Source: Candidatus Zhuqueibacterota bacterium
GTDB lineage: Bacteria > Zhuqueibacterota > Zhuqueibacteria > Zhuqueibacterales > Zhuqueibacteraceae
DNA length: 46,589 nt
Direction: 5' to 3'
Assembly (NCBI GenBank): GCA_022616415.1
Contig: JAKEEU010000148.1
Coordinates: 1 to 46,589, forward strand
A program made the position numbers and the translations under genes. The notes beneath the pieces were generated by a model. The model made no database searches. It was given only the letters and a program-made list of their open reading frames with translations, and was not told the origin of the DNA. Shown here one piece after another: positions 1 to 7,890 of the stretch (position 1 is its first letter; the number at the start of each line of letters is the position of its first letter).

Positions 1-121
1 TGCCTGATTTTTAATTTGTGTATTTTGGATCATAGCTTTTCTAAACACGGAATGTCCGGAAAATCCAAAAATGCTCGTCCCGGACCTGCGGAATGTAGGT
101 TCTAATATGCCGCAAATGGTA

Positions 122-1114
122 TTACAAGTAGGCAAAGGGTTCTTTCTCCAGATCAAATTTATTGAGTCCTCCTGCCGCCGTGCCAATCCAGAGCACTCCG
201 CTGCGGTCTTCATAGAGTGACCAGATTATATTGTCACTCAGACTATTGGGATTCTGGGGGTCGTGTTGATAGCGGGTAAAGGTTTCTTTTTCCCGATCAA
301 ACTTATTGAGACTGCTGTCAGTGCCAATCCAGAGTACTCCCGACTTGTCGGGATCTTCATAGATTGACCAAACATTATTGCCACTCAAGTTATTGGCATT
401 CTTGGGATCGTGTTGATAGTGGGTAAAGGTTTCTTTTTTCCGATCAAACTTATTGAGACCGCCGCCCCGGGTACCAATCCAGAGCATTCCCGACGTGTCG
501 GTATTTTCATAGAGTGACGTCACCGAATTGTGACTCAGAGTATTGGGATTCTTGGGGTCTTGTTGATAGTGGGTAAATGTTTCTTTGTCCCGATCAAACT
601 TATTGAGACCGCCGCCCAACGTACCAATCCAGAGCACTCCCGACTTGTCGGGATCTTCATAGAGTGACGTGACCACATTGTGACTCAGACTATTGGGGTT
701 CTTGGGGTCGTGTTGATAGCGAGTAAAGGTTTCCTTCTCCCGATCAAACTTATTGAGACCGCCGCCACCTGTGCCAATCCAGAGCACCCCGGCGTGGTCT
801 TCATAGAGTGACCAGACATCATTGTAACTCAAGCTATTGGGGTTCTCGGGATCGTGTTTGTAGACCGTAAAGTTGTAACCATCATATTTGTGCAGCCCCC
901 CTCCTGTACAAAACCACATAAAGCCTTGGTGGTCTTGCAGAATGCACCAAACCGAGCTTTGCGAAAGCCCCTGCTCCAGCCCAAGGTGCTCAAATTTGAT
1001 CCCGCGAGCGGGATTTTGGGCAAACAGGTTTTGAGCTGATTGCAGCAGCGCGAAAAGAATGGCACTGCGCGGCGCCAGCTTGTAAAAACTGCTTTGCACG
1101 TTTTGTGTGTTCAT
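122..1114 (-). CDS. Secreted two-component-regulator propeller protein, apparently truncated (no kinase)
   Basis: A 330-residue protein. It starts with a hydrophobic export signal (about residues 17-33, ending near LFAQNP), followed by the opening usual for sensor propellers (GLEQGLSQSSVWCILQD). About six Reg_prop blades of some 45 residues follow, each with the core GVLWIGT..GGLNKFD. In known family members about 14 blades lead into a Y_Y_Y domain, a membrane helix and a histidine kinase; here translation stops after the last WIGT blade, and the 121 bases beyond show no recognisable continuation. The blades are unusually alike at DNA level, suggesting recent tandem copying, and some contain a CCCGAC/GTCGGG palindrome encoding an extra PDK. 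The start has a GGGAG ribosome site about 9 bases upstream. It is either a kinase remnant or a stand-alone extracytoplasmic propeller; I lean to remnant. Confidence 0.75.
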   Translation of the reverse strand: MNTQNVQSSFYKLAPRSAILFALLQSAQNLFAQNPARGIKFEHLGLEQGLSQSSVWCILQDHQGFMWFCTGGGLHKYDGYNFTVYKHDPENPNSLSYNDVWSLYEDHAGVLWIGTGGGGLNKFDREKETFTRYQHDPKNPNSLSHNVVTSLYEDPDKSGVLWIGTLGGGLNKFDRDKETFTHYQQDPKNPNTLSHNSVTSLYENTDTSGMLWIGTRGGGLNKFDRKKETFTHYQHDPKNANNLSGNNVWSIYEDPDKSGVLWIGTDSSLNKFDREKETFTRYQHDPQNPNSLSDNIIWSLYEDRSGVLWIGTAAGGLNKFDLEKEPFAYL

Positions 1115-1177
1115 TTCTTCAATCTCCCGGCGCTAGAGTTCTTACACCTCCGATGTCGTCCAATGCGACTCCGATAT

Positions 1178-1789
1178 AAAACCCGTAGGGTTGAAATGTT
1201 TATAGCAACGCGGTATCAAACAAGCTGCCAACCCCAGCGGGGTGGCATGTTGTGGTGGCGCATGTTGCTCGTTGTCTCGTTTAATCAACATGCCACGCCT
1301 CCGGCGTTCTGAATTTTTATGATGGCGCTGATCTATAAACATTTCACGCCTCCGGCGTTGGCGAATGTGCCACCGATTCCAAACCCGTAGGGTTGAAATG
1401 TTTATAGAAACGCGATATTAGAACAAATCACCAACCCCATCGGCGTGACATGTTGTTTTGTTACGCACGTTGATCAACATATCGTTACATAAACTCGCCA
1501 CGCCTACGGTGTTTTAAATTTTTATGATGGCGCTGGCTATAAACATTTCACCCCGCCACGGTCGTAGCCTCCGGCGTTGTCGAATGCAACACCGAAAGCA
1601 AACCCGTAGGGTTGACATGTTTATAGAACCGTGCCATCGAATAAACCTCAAACCCCATCGGGGTGGCATGTTGTTGTGGCGCATGTTGATCGTTGCCTTA
1701 TTTTGCAAACACGATAAACATGCCACGCCTACGGCGTTTTGAATTTTTATGATGGCGCTGGTCTATAAACATTTCACGCCTCCGGCGTT
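1178..1789. repeat. Three tandem copies of a ~200-bp palindromic repeat unit
   Basis: Three units begin near 1178, 1380 and 1599. Each starts with AAACCCGTAGGGTTGAAATG then TTTATAG, carries a CCCATCGGGGTGGCATGTTG-like stem in the middle, and ends with a TTTTTATGATGGCGCTGG block followed by CTATAAACATTTCACGCC and CCGGCGTT. The first and last blocks are inverted relative to each other (GAAATGTTTATAG against CTATAAACATTTC), so each unit can fold into a large hairpin. No gene is seen between 1115 and 1800; short reading frames here follow the repeats. The organisation resembles REP/BIME elements, but no RAYT-type transposase is in the window. Confidence 0.8.
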
Positions 1790-1800
1790 CGCAGGCGGTT

Positions 1801-1974
1801 CTATCCATTCTTCGGCAACCGCATCACAAACTCAGTGAACTTCCCCTCTTCCGTTTCCACTTCAATCTCGCCTTTGTGTTCCTGCACGATGATGTCGTAA
1901 CTGATCGACAAACCCAAGCCCGTGCCTTGTCCCGTCGGTTTCGTGGTAAAGAAAGGATTGCAAGCTTTGTCATG
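1801..1974 (-). pseudogene. C-terminal fragment of a histidine kinase ATPase domain
   Basis: In one minus-strand frame this encodes [20 protein letters not shown], then [19 protein letters not shown] and [12 protein letters not shown], ending in TAG. These are the G1/G2 ATP-lid and the last strands of a HATPase_c domain, almost identical to the ends of the kinases at 3333 and 19445. Upstream it degenerates (HDKAC in place of REKIF) and there is no start codon, H-box or N-box. It lies just after the phosphatase gene at 2031 on the same strand. I interpret it as debris from duplication of a neighbouring kinase gene. Confidence 0.8.
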
Positions 1975-2030
1975 AACAGCAACAGGCCGCCATCGCCCGG
2001 TGCAGTCACCATTTCTCTTTGCGAGGATTT

Positions 2031-3200
2031 TTATGGCTTCGCCTTTCCAAATCTCAATGCCAACGTGGTAATGTCGTCCGCCTGGGGAACCCCGCTTGCA
2101 TAGGCGTTGATCGCGGCGATCACATTTTCTATCAATTGGGGAAGAGAAACGCCCGCTTTGCCTTTCAGGTTTTCTTCCAGCCGCGCCTCGGAAAATAGCT
2201 CACTAGCGCGATCCATCGCTTCGGTAACGCCGTCGGTGAAAAGAAAAATTCCATCGCCGGATTGCAGCGTCATTTGCTTCGCCTTATAGACGGAATTCTT
2301 CATTGCGCCCAAGGCAATGCCGCCGGTCAGCTCCAAAGCTTCGATTTGGCCGTCCGCGCGCAAAAGATACGGCGGATTGTGGCCGCCGTTGCAATAATGC
2401 AGCTCGCCGGAGCGGGTGTCGAGAATGCCGTAAAAAATGGTGACGAACATGGCGGCGACGCTTTCCATATAAAGAATGCGATTGACTTGCTGCAAGCATT
2501 CTTCCGGCGGCAGGCCTTTCAGCGCCGTGGCTTTCAGCAAGGTTTTGCTCACCGCCATAAACAGCGCCGCGGGCACGCCCTTGCCGGCAACGTCGCCAAT
2601 CACGAAACCCAGCCGGTCGTCATCGATGAGAAAGAAATCGTAGAAATCGCCGCCGACGTTTTGCGCCGGGATCATCGTCGCGTGAATCTCAAATTCCTTG
2701 CGGTCGGGAAAGGGCGGGAACCGGCGCGGCACGATGGATTGCTGAATTTTTCGCGCCACTTCCAACTCCTGCTGAATGGTGACGAGTTGGTCGCGGTCTT
2801 TGGCCGCCTGTTTGAAAGTCAGCGCTTGCAGAATGGTTTTCTTCAGCGTGGCTTCCAGGTCGTCGAAGTCGATGGGTTTGGTGACGAAATCAAAAGCGCC
2901 TCGATTCAACGCCATGCGAATATTCGCCATATCGCCGTACGCGGAAACGATCACGGCTTTGATGAGCGGATATTGCTCGTTGAGCTTGGCGAGCAGCGTC
3001 AAGCCGTCCATCTCCGGCATGTTGATGTCGGTGAGCACGACATCCATTTCGCCGTTTTCTTGCAGTTTTCGCAGCGCCTGGACGCCGCTTGTCGCGTAGG
3101 TAAAATAAAGCTCGTTGTCCCGCACTTGTTTGCGGAATTTTTGGCTAATCATGAGCTGCAAATCAGGCTCATCGTCGACGACCAGAATCTTGGCCGGCAT
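2031..3200 (-). CDS. Response regulator with SpoIIE/RsbU-type PP2C phosphatase output
   Basis: A 389-residue cytoplasmic protein. Residues 1-125 form a receiver: acidic pair in VVDDEPD, phospho-acceptor Asp in [13 protein letters not shown], conserved Lys in FVTKPID. A linker helix containing [20 protein letters not shown] leads to a PP2C/SpoIIE domain (about 170-385) with metal-binding motifs [33 protein letters not shown] and [11 protein letters not shown]. In the RsbU/SpoIIE family such enzymes dephosphorylate anti-anti-sigma proteins; no partner is in the window, so the target is unknown. The GGAGG site 7 bases before the ATG fixes the start. The gene lies downstream of a receiver gene and a kinase on the same strand, suggesting one phosphorelay. 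It is a close paralog, of almost equal length, of the gene at 17163-18329. Confidence 0.93.
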   Translation of the reverse strand: MPAKILVVDDEPDLQLMISQKFRKQVRDNELYFTYATSGVQALRKLQENGEMDVVLTDINMPEMDGLTLLAKLNEQYPLIKAVIVSAYGDMANIRMALNRGAFDFVTKPIDFDDLEATLKKTILQALTFKQAAKDRDQLVTIQQELEVARKIQQSIVPRRFPPFPDRKEFEIHATMIPAQNVGGDFYDFFLIDDDRLGFVIGDVAGKGVPAALFMAVSKTLLKATALKGLPPEECLQQVNRILYMESVAAMFVTIFYGILDTRSGELHYCNGGHNPPYLLRADGQIEALELTGGIALGAMKNSVYKAKQMTLQSGDGIFLFTDGVTEAMDRASELFSEARLEENLKGKAGVSLPQLIENVIAAINAYASGVPQADDITTLALRFGKAKP

Positions 3201-3257
3201 ATTACGCCTCCGTTTATTTCATCAAGTGATTGAGCGCTTCTTGTGGTGACGCAAAAA

Positions 3258-3315
3258 TCGGGAAAATAAAGGATTGAAAATTTTTTAAAGAATGTCAATA
3301 GAAATCCCGTGGTTT
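3258..3315 (-). pseudogene. Short decayed shard of a kinase ATPase domain
   Basis: Between the phosphatase and kinase genes, the minus strand reads NHGISIDIL-stop-KIFNPLF, a degraded version of NGNGIPPDIREKIFNPFF found in the neighbouring kinase. At DNA level GGATTGAAAATTTTTT is shared exactly with the kinase at about 3480, followed by a GAATGTC match. It is far too short to be a gene. Confidence 0.6.
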
Positions 3316-3332
3316 TCTATCATAGGTTACGC

Positions 3333-5552
3333 TTACTTGGGTAAACTCAAAACGAATTCCGTGAACTTGCCTTCTTCCGTTTCTATTTTGATCTCGCCTT
3401 TATGCTGTTGCACGATGATGTCATAACTAATCGACAAACCCAGCCCTGTGCCTTGTCCCGTCGGTTTCGTGGTGAAAAATGGATTGAAAATTTTTTCACG
3501 AATGTCCGGCGGAATGCCGTTGCCGTTGTCACGAATGCGGATTTCGATTTTGTCGCTCGAGTTTTTCGTGCCCACGGAAAGCGTCGGTGAAAAATCATCC
3601 GTATTTGCCGTTTGCTCTTTTCTGTTTGCTTTTTGCTTTTGATGGGCGGCATAGCACGCATTATTTATGAGGTTCAAAAATACGCGACTGATATCCTGCG
3701 GCACGACGCTGAACTTGCCGATGGTTTCGTCATATTCCTTCTCGATCGTGACATTGAATGAAGCATCGTTCGCGCGCATGCCGTGATAAACGAGATTCAC
3801 GGCGTCATCGAGCAAGGCATTGATCTCCGCCGGTTCGCGCTGGCCGGACGAGCCGCGGGCGTGCTGCATCATGCTCTTCACAATACTGTCGGCGCGCTTG
3901 CCGTGATGATTGATCTTCTCGGCGTTTTGCACCAGCATGTCGAGAATTTCTTCAATATCCGTAAAATCGTCGCTATTTACGTTTTCCGTTTTACGCTTTA
4001 CGAGCTCTTCTTTTAATTCCTTCGCCAAGTCCATCGACAGCACGGCAAAGTTATTCACAAAATTCAGCGGATTCTTGATCTCATGGGCAATGCCGGCGGT
4101 GAGCTGGCCGAGTGAGGCGAGCTTCTCCTGCGTGACGAGCTGTTGCTGGGTGGCTTTGAGGTGGCGGTAGGCGTCGGCGTTGTCGAGCGCGATACTGGTA
4201 TACGCCGCCAGATTTTGCAAAAGATTAAGGTGATACTCCGTATAGGCGTTTTTCTGAAAACTCTGAATGGTGATCACACCCAGCACTTTTTCCTGTGAGA
4301 CGAGCGGCAGGTAGATGATGGACAGGGGTTCTTCAGGAAGCGTACCATCTTCAAGCACCGTTCCGGCCACGTTTGCCGACCTGAAAGCGCTGACATACCT
4401 GTTGTATTCTTGCGTCACATCATTGATGAAGACCGGCTGCCGGTTTTCAATGCACCACACCGGAAATTGATTTTTGTCGCTCATATCGCGCGTGTACGGC
4501 GCGTAGCGTTTGCCTTTTTCAATGGCGAGGCGATACTCGATTTGTTCTTTCTCGGGATGAAAAATGCCGACGCCAAAAATCGTCGCGTCAACGAGTTGAT
4601 TGACGTGCTCATACAGCTTATAAAAAATCGTGTCCATATCCAGCGAGGCGGTGATCTCTTTGCCGATTTCGCTCAGCAGCTCGATGTTTTCCTTTTGCTT
4701 TGCCAACTCCGCTGTTCGTTCCTGCACCGCGATTTCGAGCTCGCGGCGCCGTTCTTCAATTTTGCGCGTCGCTTCCCGTACCATCTTTTCGTGCAGCAGG
4801 GCATTCTCAACGGCCAGGGCGGCTTGCGAAGCGATGGCGATGAGCAGTTTAAGCTCGGCAGCAGTATAGACAACCGCCATGTCGCTCACCAAAACGATCA
4901 CCCCCTTAACCTGTTCCTTGATCTTGAACGGCGCGCAGAGTAGAGAGCTGATGGCATTTCCATCTTTGCTATGCCGCGAGTCCGACTGGACCTCGTTGAC
5001 GATTTCAGCGTTGCCGGTTGCCGCGATCGCTCCGACAATGCCTTCTCCCAGCTTGCGGCCATTGGGAGCATGAATTCCGTAGCCGAACGTGGCCGCGGTT
5101 TCGAGCACCTGCGTCTCTTCGTTCAGCAACATGACGGTCCCGCCGCTCGCCTTGATGAGCTGGCGGGCTTGCTCAAGGGCCGCGCCGGCAATGGCAGAAA
5201 CTTCGAGCGAGGCGACCAGCTTCTCCGAAAAGTTATAGATCAGGTTGGTCTCGCGATAGAGACCGAGCACCTCGTTCCCCAAGGTCTTCTTTTCGGCCTC
5301 CTTGCCGGCCAGATGGGTCAGCAAGCACGCAATGCTTTCGGCCTGTTCGCCGCCGGAAACCCAGCCGAGGATTTCTCCTTCGAGCCTCACCGGATATTTT
5401 GTCTTGCTGTTTGTGCCGGCCTCCCCGAGCAGCAGCCGCCCCTCAGTATCCTCGATGCCGATGGGGGTACCGATGGCCTCGACAAGATTTGTGATCACAA
5501 TCGTGGCCTCTTTGTTCTTGCCGAGCAGGCTTTTGAGATTTATTTGAGCCAT
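3333..5552 (-). CDS. Soluble GAF-domain sensor histidine kinase
   Basis: I start this 739-residue protein at MAQINLKSLLGKNK; the open frame runs 32 codons further upstream, but through a palindromic repeat. Order: N-terminal sensory region (1-110), GAF (about 120-270, ending QAALAVENALLHEKM), coiled coil (270-310), a second GAF with CIENRQPVFINDVTQEY (about 320-480), HisKA with GIAHEIKNPLNFVNNF (H-box), and HATPase with N-box NLINNACYAAH, G1 DNGNGIPPDI and G2 [11 protein letters not shown]. No membrane segment is seen, so it is probably cytoplasmic. It follows the receiver gene at 5649 and precedes the receiver-phosphatase at 2031, its likely partners. The second GAF and the kinase core are strikingly similar to the kinase at 19445. 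Relative to that paralog it has two short insertions with DDF endings (KTENVNSDDFTD and KEQTANTDDFSP). Confidence 0.93.
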   Translation of the reverse strand: MAQINLKSLLGKNKEATIVITNLVEAIGTPIGIEDTEGRLLLGEAGTNSKTKYPVRLEGEILGWVSGGEQAESIACLLTHLAGKEAEKKTLGNEVLGLYRETNLIYNFSEKLVASLEVSAIAGAALEQARQLIKASGGTVMLLNEETQVLETAATFGYGIHAPNGRKLGEGIVGAIAATGNAEIVNEVQSDSRHSKDGNAISSLLCAPFKIKEQVKGVIVLVSDMAVVYTAAELKLLIAIASQAALAVENALLHEKMVREATRKIEERRRELEIAVQERTAELAKQKENIELLSEIGKEITASLDMDTIFYKLYEHVNQLVDATIFGVGIFHPEKEQIEYRLAIEKGKRYAPYTRDMSDKNQFPVWCIENRQPVFINDVTQEYNRYVSAFRSANVAGTVLEDGTLPEEPLSIIYLPLVSQEKVLGVITIQSFQKNAYTEYHLNLLQNLAAYTSIALDNADAYRHLKATQQQLVTQEKLASLGQLTAGIAHEIKNPLNFVNNFAVLSMDLAKELKEELVKRKTENVNSDDFTDIEEILDMLVQNAEKINHHGKRADSIVKSMMQHARGSSGQREPAEINALLDDAVNLVYHGMRANDASFNVTIEKEYDETIGKFSVVPQDISRVFLNLINNACYAAHQKQKANRKEQTANTDDFSPTLSVGTKNSSDKIEIRIRDNGNGIPPDIREKIFNPFFTTKPTGQGTGLGLSISYDIIVQQHKGEIKIETEEGKFTEFVLSLPK

Positions 5553-5580
5553 TTCTGCTTTCGTTTTTGTTTTATTTATT

Positions 5581-5643
5581 TTCCAACGGATTAAAGAACC
5601 CAACTGAATTAAACATCCGTTGGGTTTTTCTATCAGTTGGAAA
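5581..5643. repeat. CCAACGGAT-family hairpin (complete, imperfect)
   Basis: Left arm begins TTCCAACGGATTAAAGAACC; right arm is its near reverse complement ending in TATCAGTTGGAA, with an AATTAAA-type loop. Each arm holds two CCAAC(G/T)GA boxes about 18 bases apart. It sits in the gap between the receiver gene and the kinase start. It may act as an mRNA hairpin, but the family also occurs at unrelated places. Confidence 0.75.
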
Positions 5644-5648
5644 TACAA

Positions 5649-6026
5649 TTATAATCCAAGAACTTCCTTCGCCTTCGCCAGCAGCGCATCCGGGTCGAAG
5701 GGCTTGGTCATATACAAATCCGCGCCGGCTTCCTGGCCTTTCTGTTTGTCAAACTCCTGGCCTTTGGCGGTCAGCAAGACAATGTGAACCTCTTTCATGC
5801 CCAGTTCATTTTTGACGGCATGGCACACGTCGAAGCCGCTCATTTTCGGCATCATGACGTCGAGAAAAACGAGATTGGGCCTCTCGGCTTTGATGGTTTC
5901 CAGCGCTTCCTCGCCGTTGCCGGCGGTCAGCAGTTCAACGCCTTTGTCTTGCAGATCTTCCAGAGTTTGCTCAATCAGCATCCGCAGATGCGCTTCGTCG
6001 TCGACGATGAGGATTTTGCGATTCAT
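5649..6026 (-). CDS. CheY-like single-domain response regulator
   Basis: A 125-residue stand-alone receiver. Acidic pair in ILIVDDEAH, phospho-acceptor in NLVFLDVMMPKMSG, Thr in VLLTAKG and Lys in YMTKPFDPD are all present, so it should accept phosphate. It has no output domain and probably acts through protein contacts or as a phosphorelay intermediate. An AAGGAGA site lies about 6 bases before the ATG. It is first in an apparent minus-strand operon: receiver, GAF kinase, receiver-phosphatase. Confidence 0.93.
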   Translation of the reverse strand: MNRKILIVDDEAHLRMLIEQTLEDLQDKGVELLTAGNGEEALETIKAERPNLVFLDVMMPKMSGFDVCHAVKNELGMKEVHIVLLTAKGQEFDKQKGQEAGADLYMTKPFDPDALLAKAKEVLGL

Positions 6027-6055
6027 GGGTTCTCCTTATTGATAGATTAAAAAAT

Positions 6056-6083
6056 TTCCAACGGATAGAAACAACCCAACGGA
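6056..6083. repeat. Left 28-base inverted repeat of a 2.2-kb island (CCAACGGAT half element)
   Basis: TTCCAACGGATAGAAACAAC followed by CCAACGGA. The same 28 bases occur exactly as the reverse complement at 8276-8303. It matches one arm of the hairpins at 5581 and 11765. It runs straight into AAAAGC and the CGCAAAG heptamer array. Confidence 0.85.
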
Positions 6084-6146
6084 AAAAGCAAAGCTGCACG
6101 CAAAGGCGCAAAGATGCAAAGATTACGCAGAGAAAAGCGAAAAGAC
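6084..6146. repeat. CGCAAAG-heptamer array, left flank of GxxExxY gene
   Basis: Irregular repeats of CGCAAAG / GCAAAGA / CGCAGAG in plus orientation, ending shortly before the stop codon of the GxxExxY gene. The array at 6607-6682 on the other side is its inverted counterpart (ACGCAAAG, CGCAAAGGCGCA, AGAAAAGC blocks align), giving terminal-inverted-repeat-like flanks of about 55 bases. Confidence 0.75.
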
Positions 6147-6152
6147 AAAACC

Positions 6153-6539
6153 CTATTCCTCCAGTCCAAGCACAATTCGATGAATACCTTCCTTTAGAAC
6201 CGGAACATTGAAATTTAAGAGTAGGCCAAGCTTGCTACCAGTTAGCTGCAAGTAGGTCTTAACTTGTTTCAAATAGACTAAATGTACTTGCTCGACAGAT
6301 TTTACGTCAACAACCACCTTTTTTTCGACCCAAATATCCAGGCGGTACATATTTTCTTTTACAATCACCTCTTTATATCTCATTGGTAGCCAGAGTTGCT
6401 GATCAATGTGGAAACCTTTTTGTCTCAGTTCATAACAAAGACACTCCTCATAACCAGATTCCAACAGCCCAGGCCCTAGAATCCGATGGACTTCAATGGC
6501 CGAGCCGATAATCTCGAAAGATAGTTCATTCTCGGTCAT
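6153..6539 (-). CDS. GxxExxY protein (PD-(D/E)XK-like family)
   Basis: 128 residues, the usual length for this family. The naming motif is seen in GPGLLESGYEECLCYEL (G, E and Y spaced as GxxExxY). Nuclease-fold residues are visible as D in YRLDIWV and the D-x-K of VVVDVKSVEQ. The family is placed in the PD-(D/E)XK superfamily; its biological role is unknown to me. The gene has its own flanking inverted heptamer arrays and unrelated neighbours, like a passenger of a small mobile unit. A GAGGAGA-type ribosome site lies about 8 bases upstream of the ATG. A second, broken copy is at 46141-46339. Confidence 0.9.
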   Translation of the reverse strand: MTENELSFEIIGSAIEVHRILGPGLLESGYEECLCYELRQKGFHIDQQLWLPMRYKEVIVKENMYRLDIWVEKKVVVDVKSVEQVHLVYLKQVKTYLQLTGSKLGLLLNFNVPVLKEGIHRIVLGLEE

Positions 6540-6606
6540 GGCAATTTTCTCCTCTCTGTTTTTATGTTAACTCTAATTGGCGACACTGCTCACATCATCA
6601 TTCGCT

Positions 6607-6682
6607 GAGCTTTTCTTTGCGATATCTCTGCGCCTTTGCGGCTTTGCGTGAAAGCTTTTGCTTTTTCTCCGTTTGATAATAG
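6607..6682. repeat. CGCAAAG-heptamer array, right flank (inverted), with degenerate CCGTTTGATA end
   Basis: Reads CTTTGCG/CTCTGCG/CTTTGCG units, the reverse complement of the left array, then GCTTTTGCTTTTTCTCCG and TTTGATAATAG, which looks like a mutated CCGTTGGATAG box. The same array, in the same order, stands upstream of the second GxxExxY copy at 46403-46469. Confidence 0.7.
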
Positions 6683-6699
6683 TGTTCGGCACCATCATT

Positions 6700-7500
6700 T
6701 TATTGATACACCAAAAACAGCACATTCTCCAGCCCTTTCTCGAAACGCAGACTCTTCACGACTTCCTGCTTTGCCGACAGCAGCGAATTCAATATAATAA
6801 TATCCGGCTTCTCTGACACGGCTTTTTTTATCAATTCCGTGCCGTTGGCTTCGACCACGCTGTAGCCTCGCGCCCGCAGCACTTCTGCCAGTGTTTTGAC
6901 TGTCGAGGCATCTTCGTCGACGACCATGACTTTGCGGTGCGACTTGCCCTGCTCCAGCAGCGCGCCGACTTCGCGAAAGAGGGCTTCGGTGTCAATTGGC
7001 TTGGTGAGATAACGGTCAACACCGAGACGAAAGCCGCGCTCACGGTCTTGCACAATCGACAAAATCAAAATGGGAATATCCATCGTCTGCGGATCGTTCT
7101 TCAGCACGGCGGCGACGTCAAAGCCGTTCATCTCCGGCATCATGACGTCGAGAATAACTAAATCGGGATGTTCGCGCCGGATTTGCTCGAGCGCCTCGCG
7201 ACCGTTGGTTGCAACGCGCACTTCGTAGCCGGCGTCGTGGAATTCCTGATTAAGCAGCTCGCGGATTGACGCTTCATCATCCACCACCAGGATCGCCGGC
7301 TTGCCGTTTTTCGGTTTCATGGCGGTGCTCTCAACCCGCTGCTTCAGTTGCGACAACAATGCGGCAAAGTCGACGTGCGGCAATTCGCCGTCGCGCTCAG
7401 CTTTGGTTTTGATTGGCAGCGTAAACGAAAACGTGCTGCCTTTGCCGATTTCACTCTCCACCCAAATGCGGCCGCCGTGATGCTCGACGATCTCCTTGCA
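6700..7500 (-). pseudogene. Orphan tail of a hybrid kinase: end of HATPase plus two receivers
   Basis: The frame begins inside the ATPase domain ([29 protein letters not shown]), continues through a linker ([20 protein letters not shown]), an intact receiver ([29 protein letters not shown]) and a second, degenerate receiver (VMVVDEDAS, then DIIILNSLL where Asn replaces the phospho-acceptor Asp, ending FLVYQ). It aligns throughout with the C-terminal part of the kinase at 11861. The first in-frame Met is MESEIGKG, mid-domain; further upstream the frame meets a stop, and kinase similarity ends at 7500 where the promoter region of the next plus-strand gene starts. It could be a broken piece of the kinase at 8291 or of a lost paralog. 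A 253-residue receiver protein from the internal Met is possible, but I see no ribosome site. Confidence 0.8.
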
Positions 7501-7526
7501 AACTTGAAAAAGAACTGAAGAACCGC

Positions 7527-7556
7527 TTGCAAGTGAACGAGAAGATGTTGTATATT
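7527..7556 (+). promoter_or_regulatory. Possible sigma-70-type promoter for the toxin-like pair
   Basis: TTGCAA at 7527-7532 and TATATT at 7551-7556, spacer 18, about 38 bases before the ATG at 7595. It lies at the point where kinase similarity ends. Confidence 0.45.
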
Positions 7557-7594
7557 ATATTGCATCAAACGTCAAAAACAAGAAAGACTTGCTT

Positions 7595-7879
7595 ATGCGC
7601 GAAGAAGTCCAGGATCGCTTTGGCAACACGATATACTTGACGGATGAACGATGGAAGCATATCGTCAAATCTCATTATCAGTTGAATGGACATCGCGCCG
7701 AAGTCTTAAAAGCGGTTCGTTTGGGAAAACGCACGCAAGACGTCGTGCTTCCCTACAAGTTTTATTACAACTACCCGATTCAGTTTTTAACTCCGTTTCA
7801 AGAAATTGAAGTCGTTATCGTCTTTCGCTGGCGGCAGAATCAACCCAACAATTTTATTGTAACGGCTTATCCCGTTTGA
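7595..7879 (+). CDS. Small nuclease-like protein, putative toxin (PBECR/RelE-like fold)
   Basis: 94 residues from MREEVQDRFG; I prefer this ATG, with AGAAAG 8 bases upstream, to a TTG two codons earlier. The pattern DRFGNTIYLTDERWKHIVKSH near the N-terminus and EVVIVFRW... FIVTAYPV at the end resembles the phage Barnase-EndoU-ColicinE5-RelE-like group; this is from memory of the pattern. The His in KSH and the Arg in RWRQ would be candidate active-site residues. It is followed after 11 bases by a DUF2283-like gene, a common toxin-antitoxin arrangement. Alternatively it is a conserved hypothetical with another role. Confidence 0.65.
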   Translation: MREEVQDRFGNTIYLTDERWKHIVKSHYQLNGHRAEVLKAVRLGKRTQDVVLPYKFYYNYPIQFLTPFQEIEVVIVFRWRQNQPNNFIVTAYPV

Positions 7880-7890
7880 TAGGAGAAATC

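Noticed and set aside
1..121. Continuation of the propeller protein in another frame
   Set aside because: All three minus-strand frames were read; none shows further blades or a Y_Y_Y domain.
1178..1789. CRISPR array
   Set aside because: Only three units of about 200 bases, internally palindromic and without uniform short repeats and unique spacers; no cas genes.
3381..3520. Insertion sequence causing the kinase shards
   Set aside because: No transposase, terminal repeats or target duplications are seen at the shards; small-scale duplication explains them equally well.
6084..6682. CRISPR-like or iteron origin from the CGCAAAG repeats
   Set aside because: Units are irregular, in two inverted blocks around a gene, and a second copy follows another GxxExxY gene; no replication protein is near.
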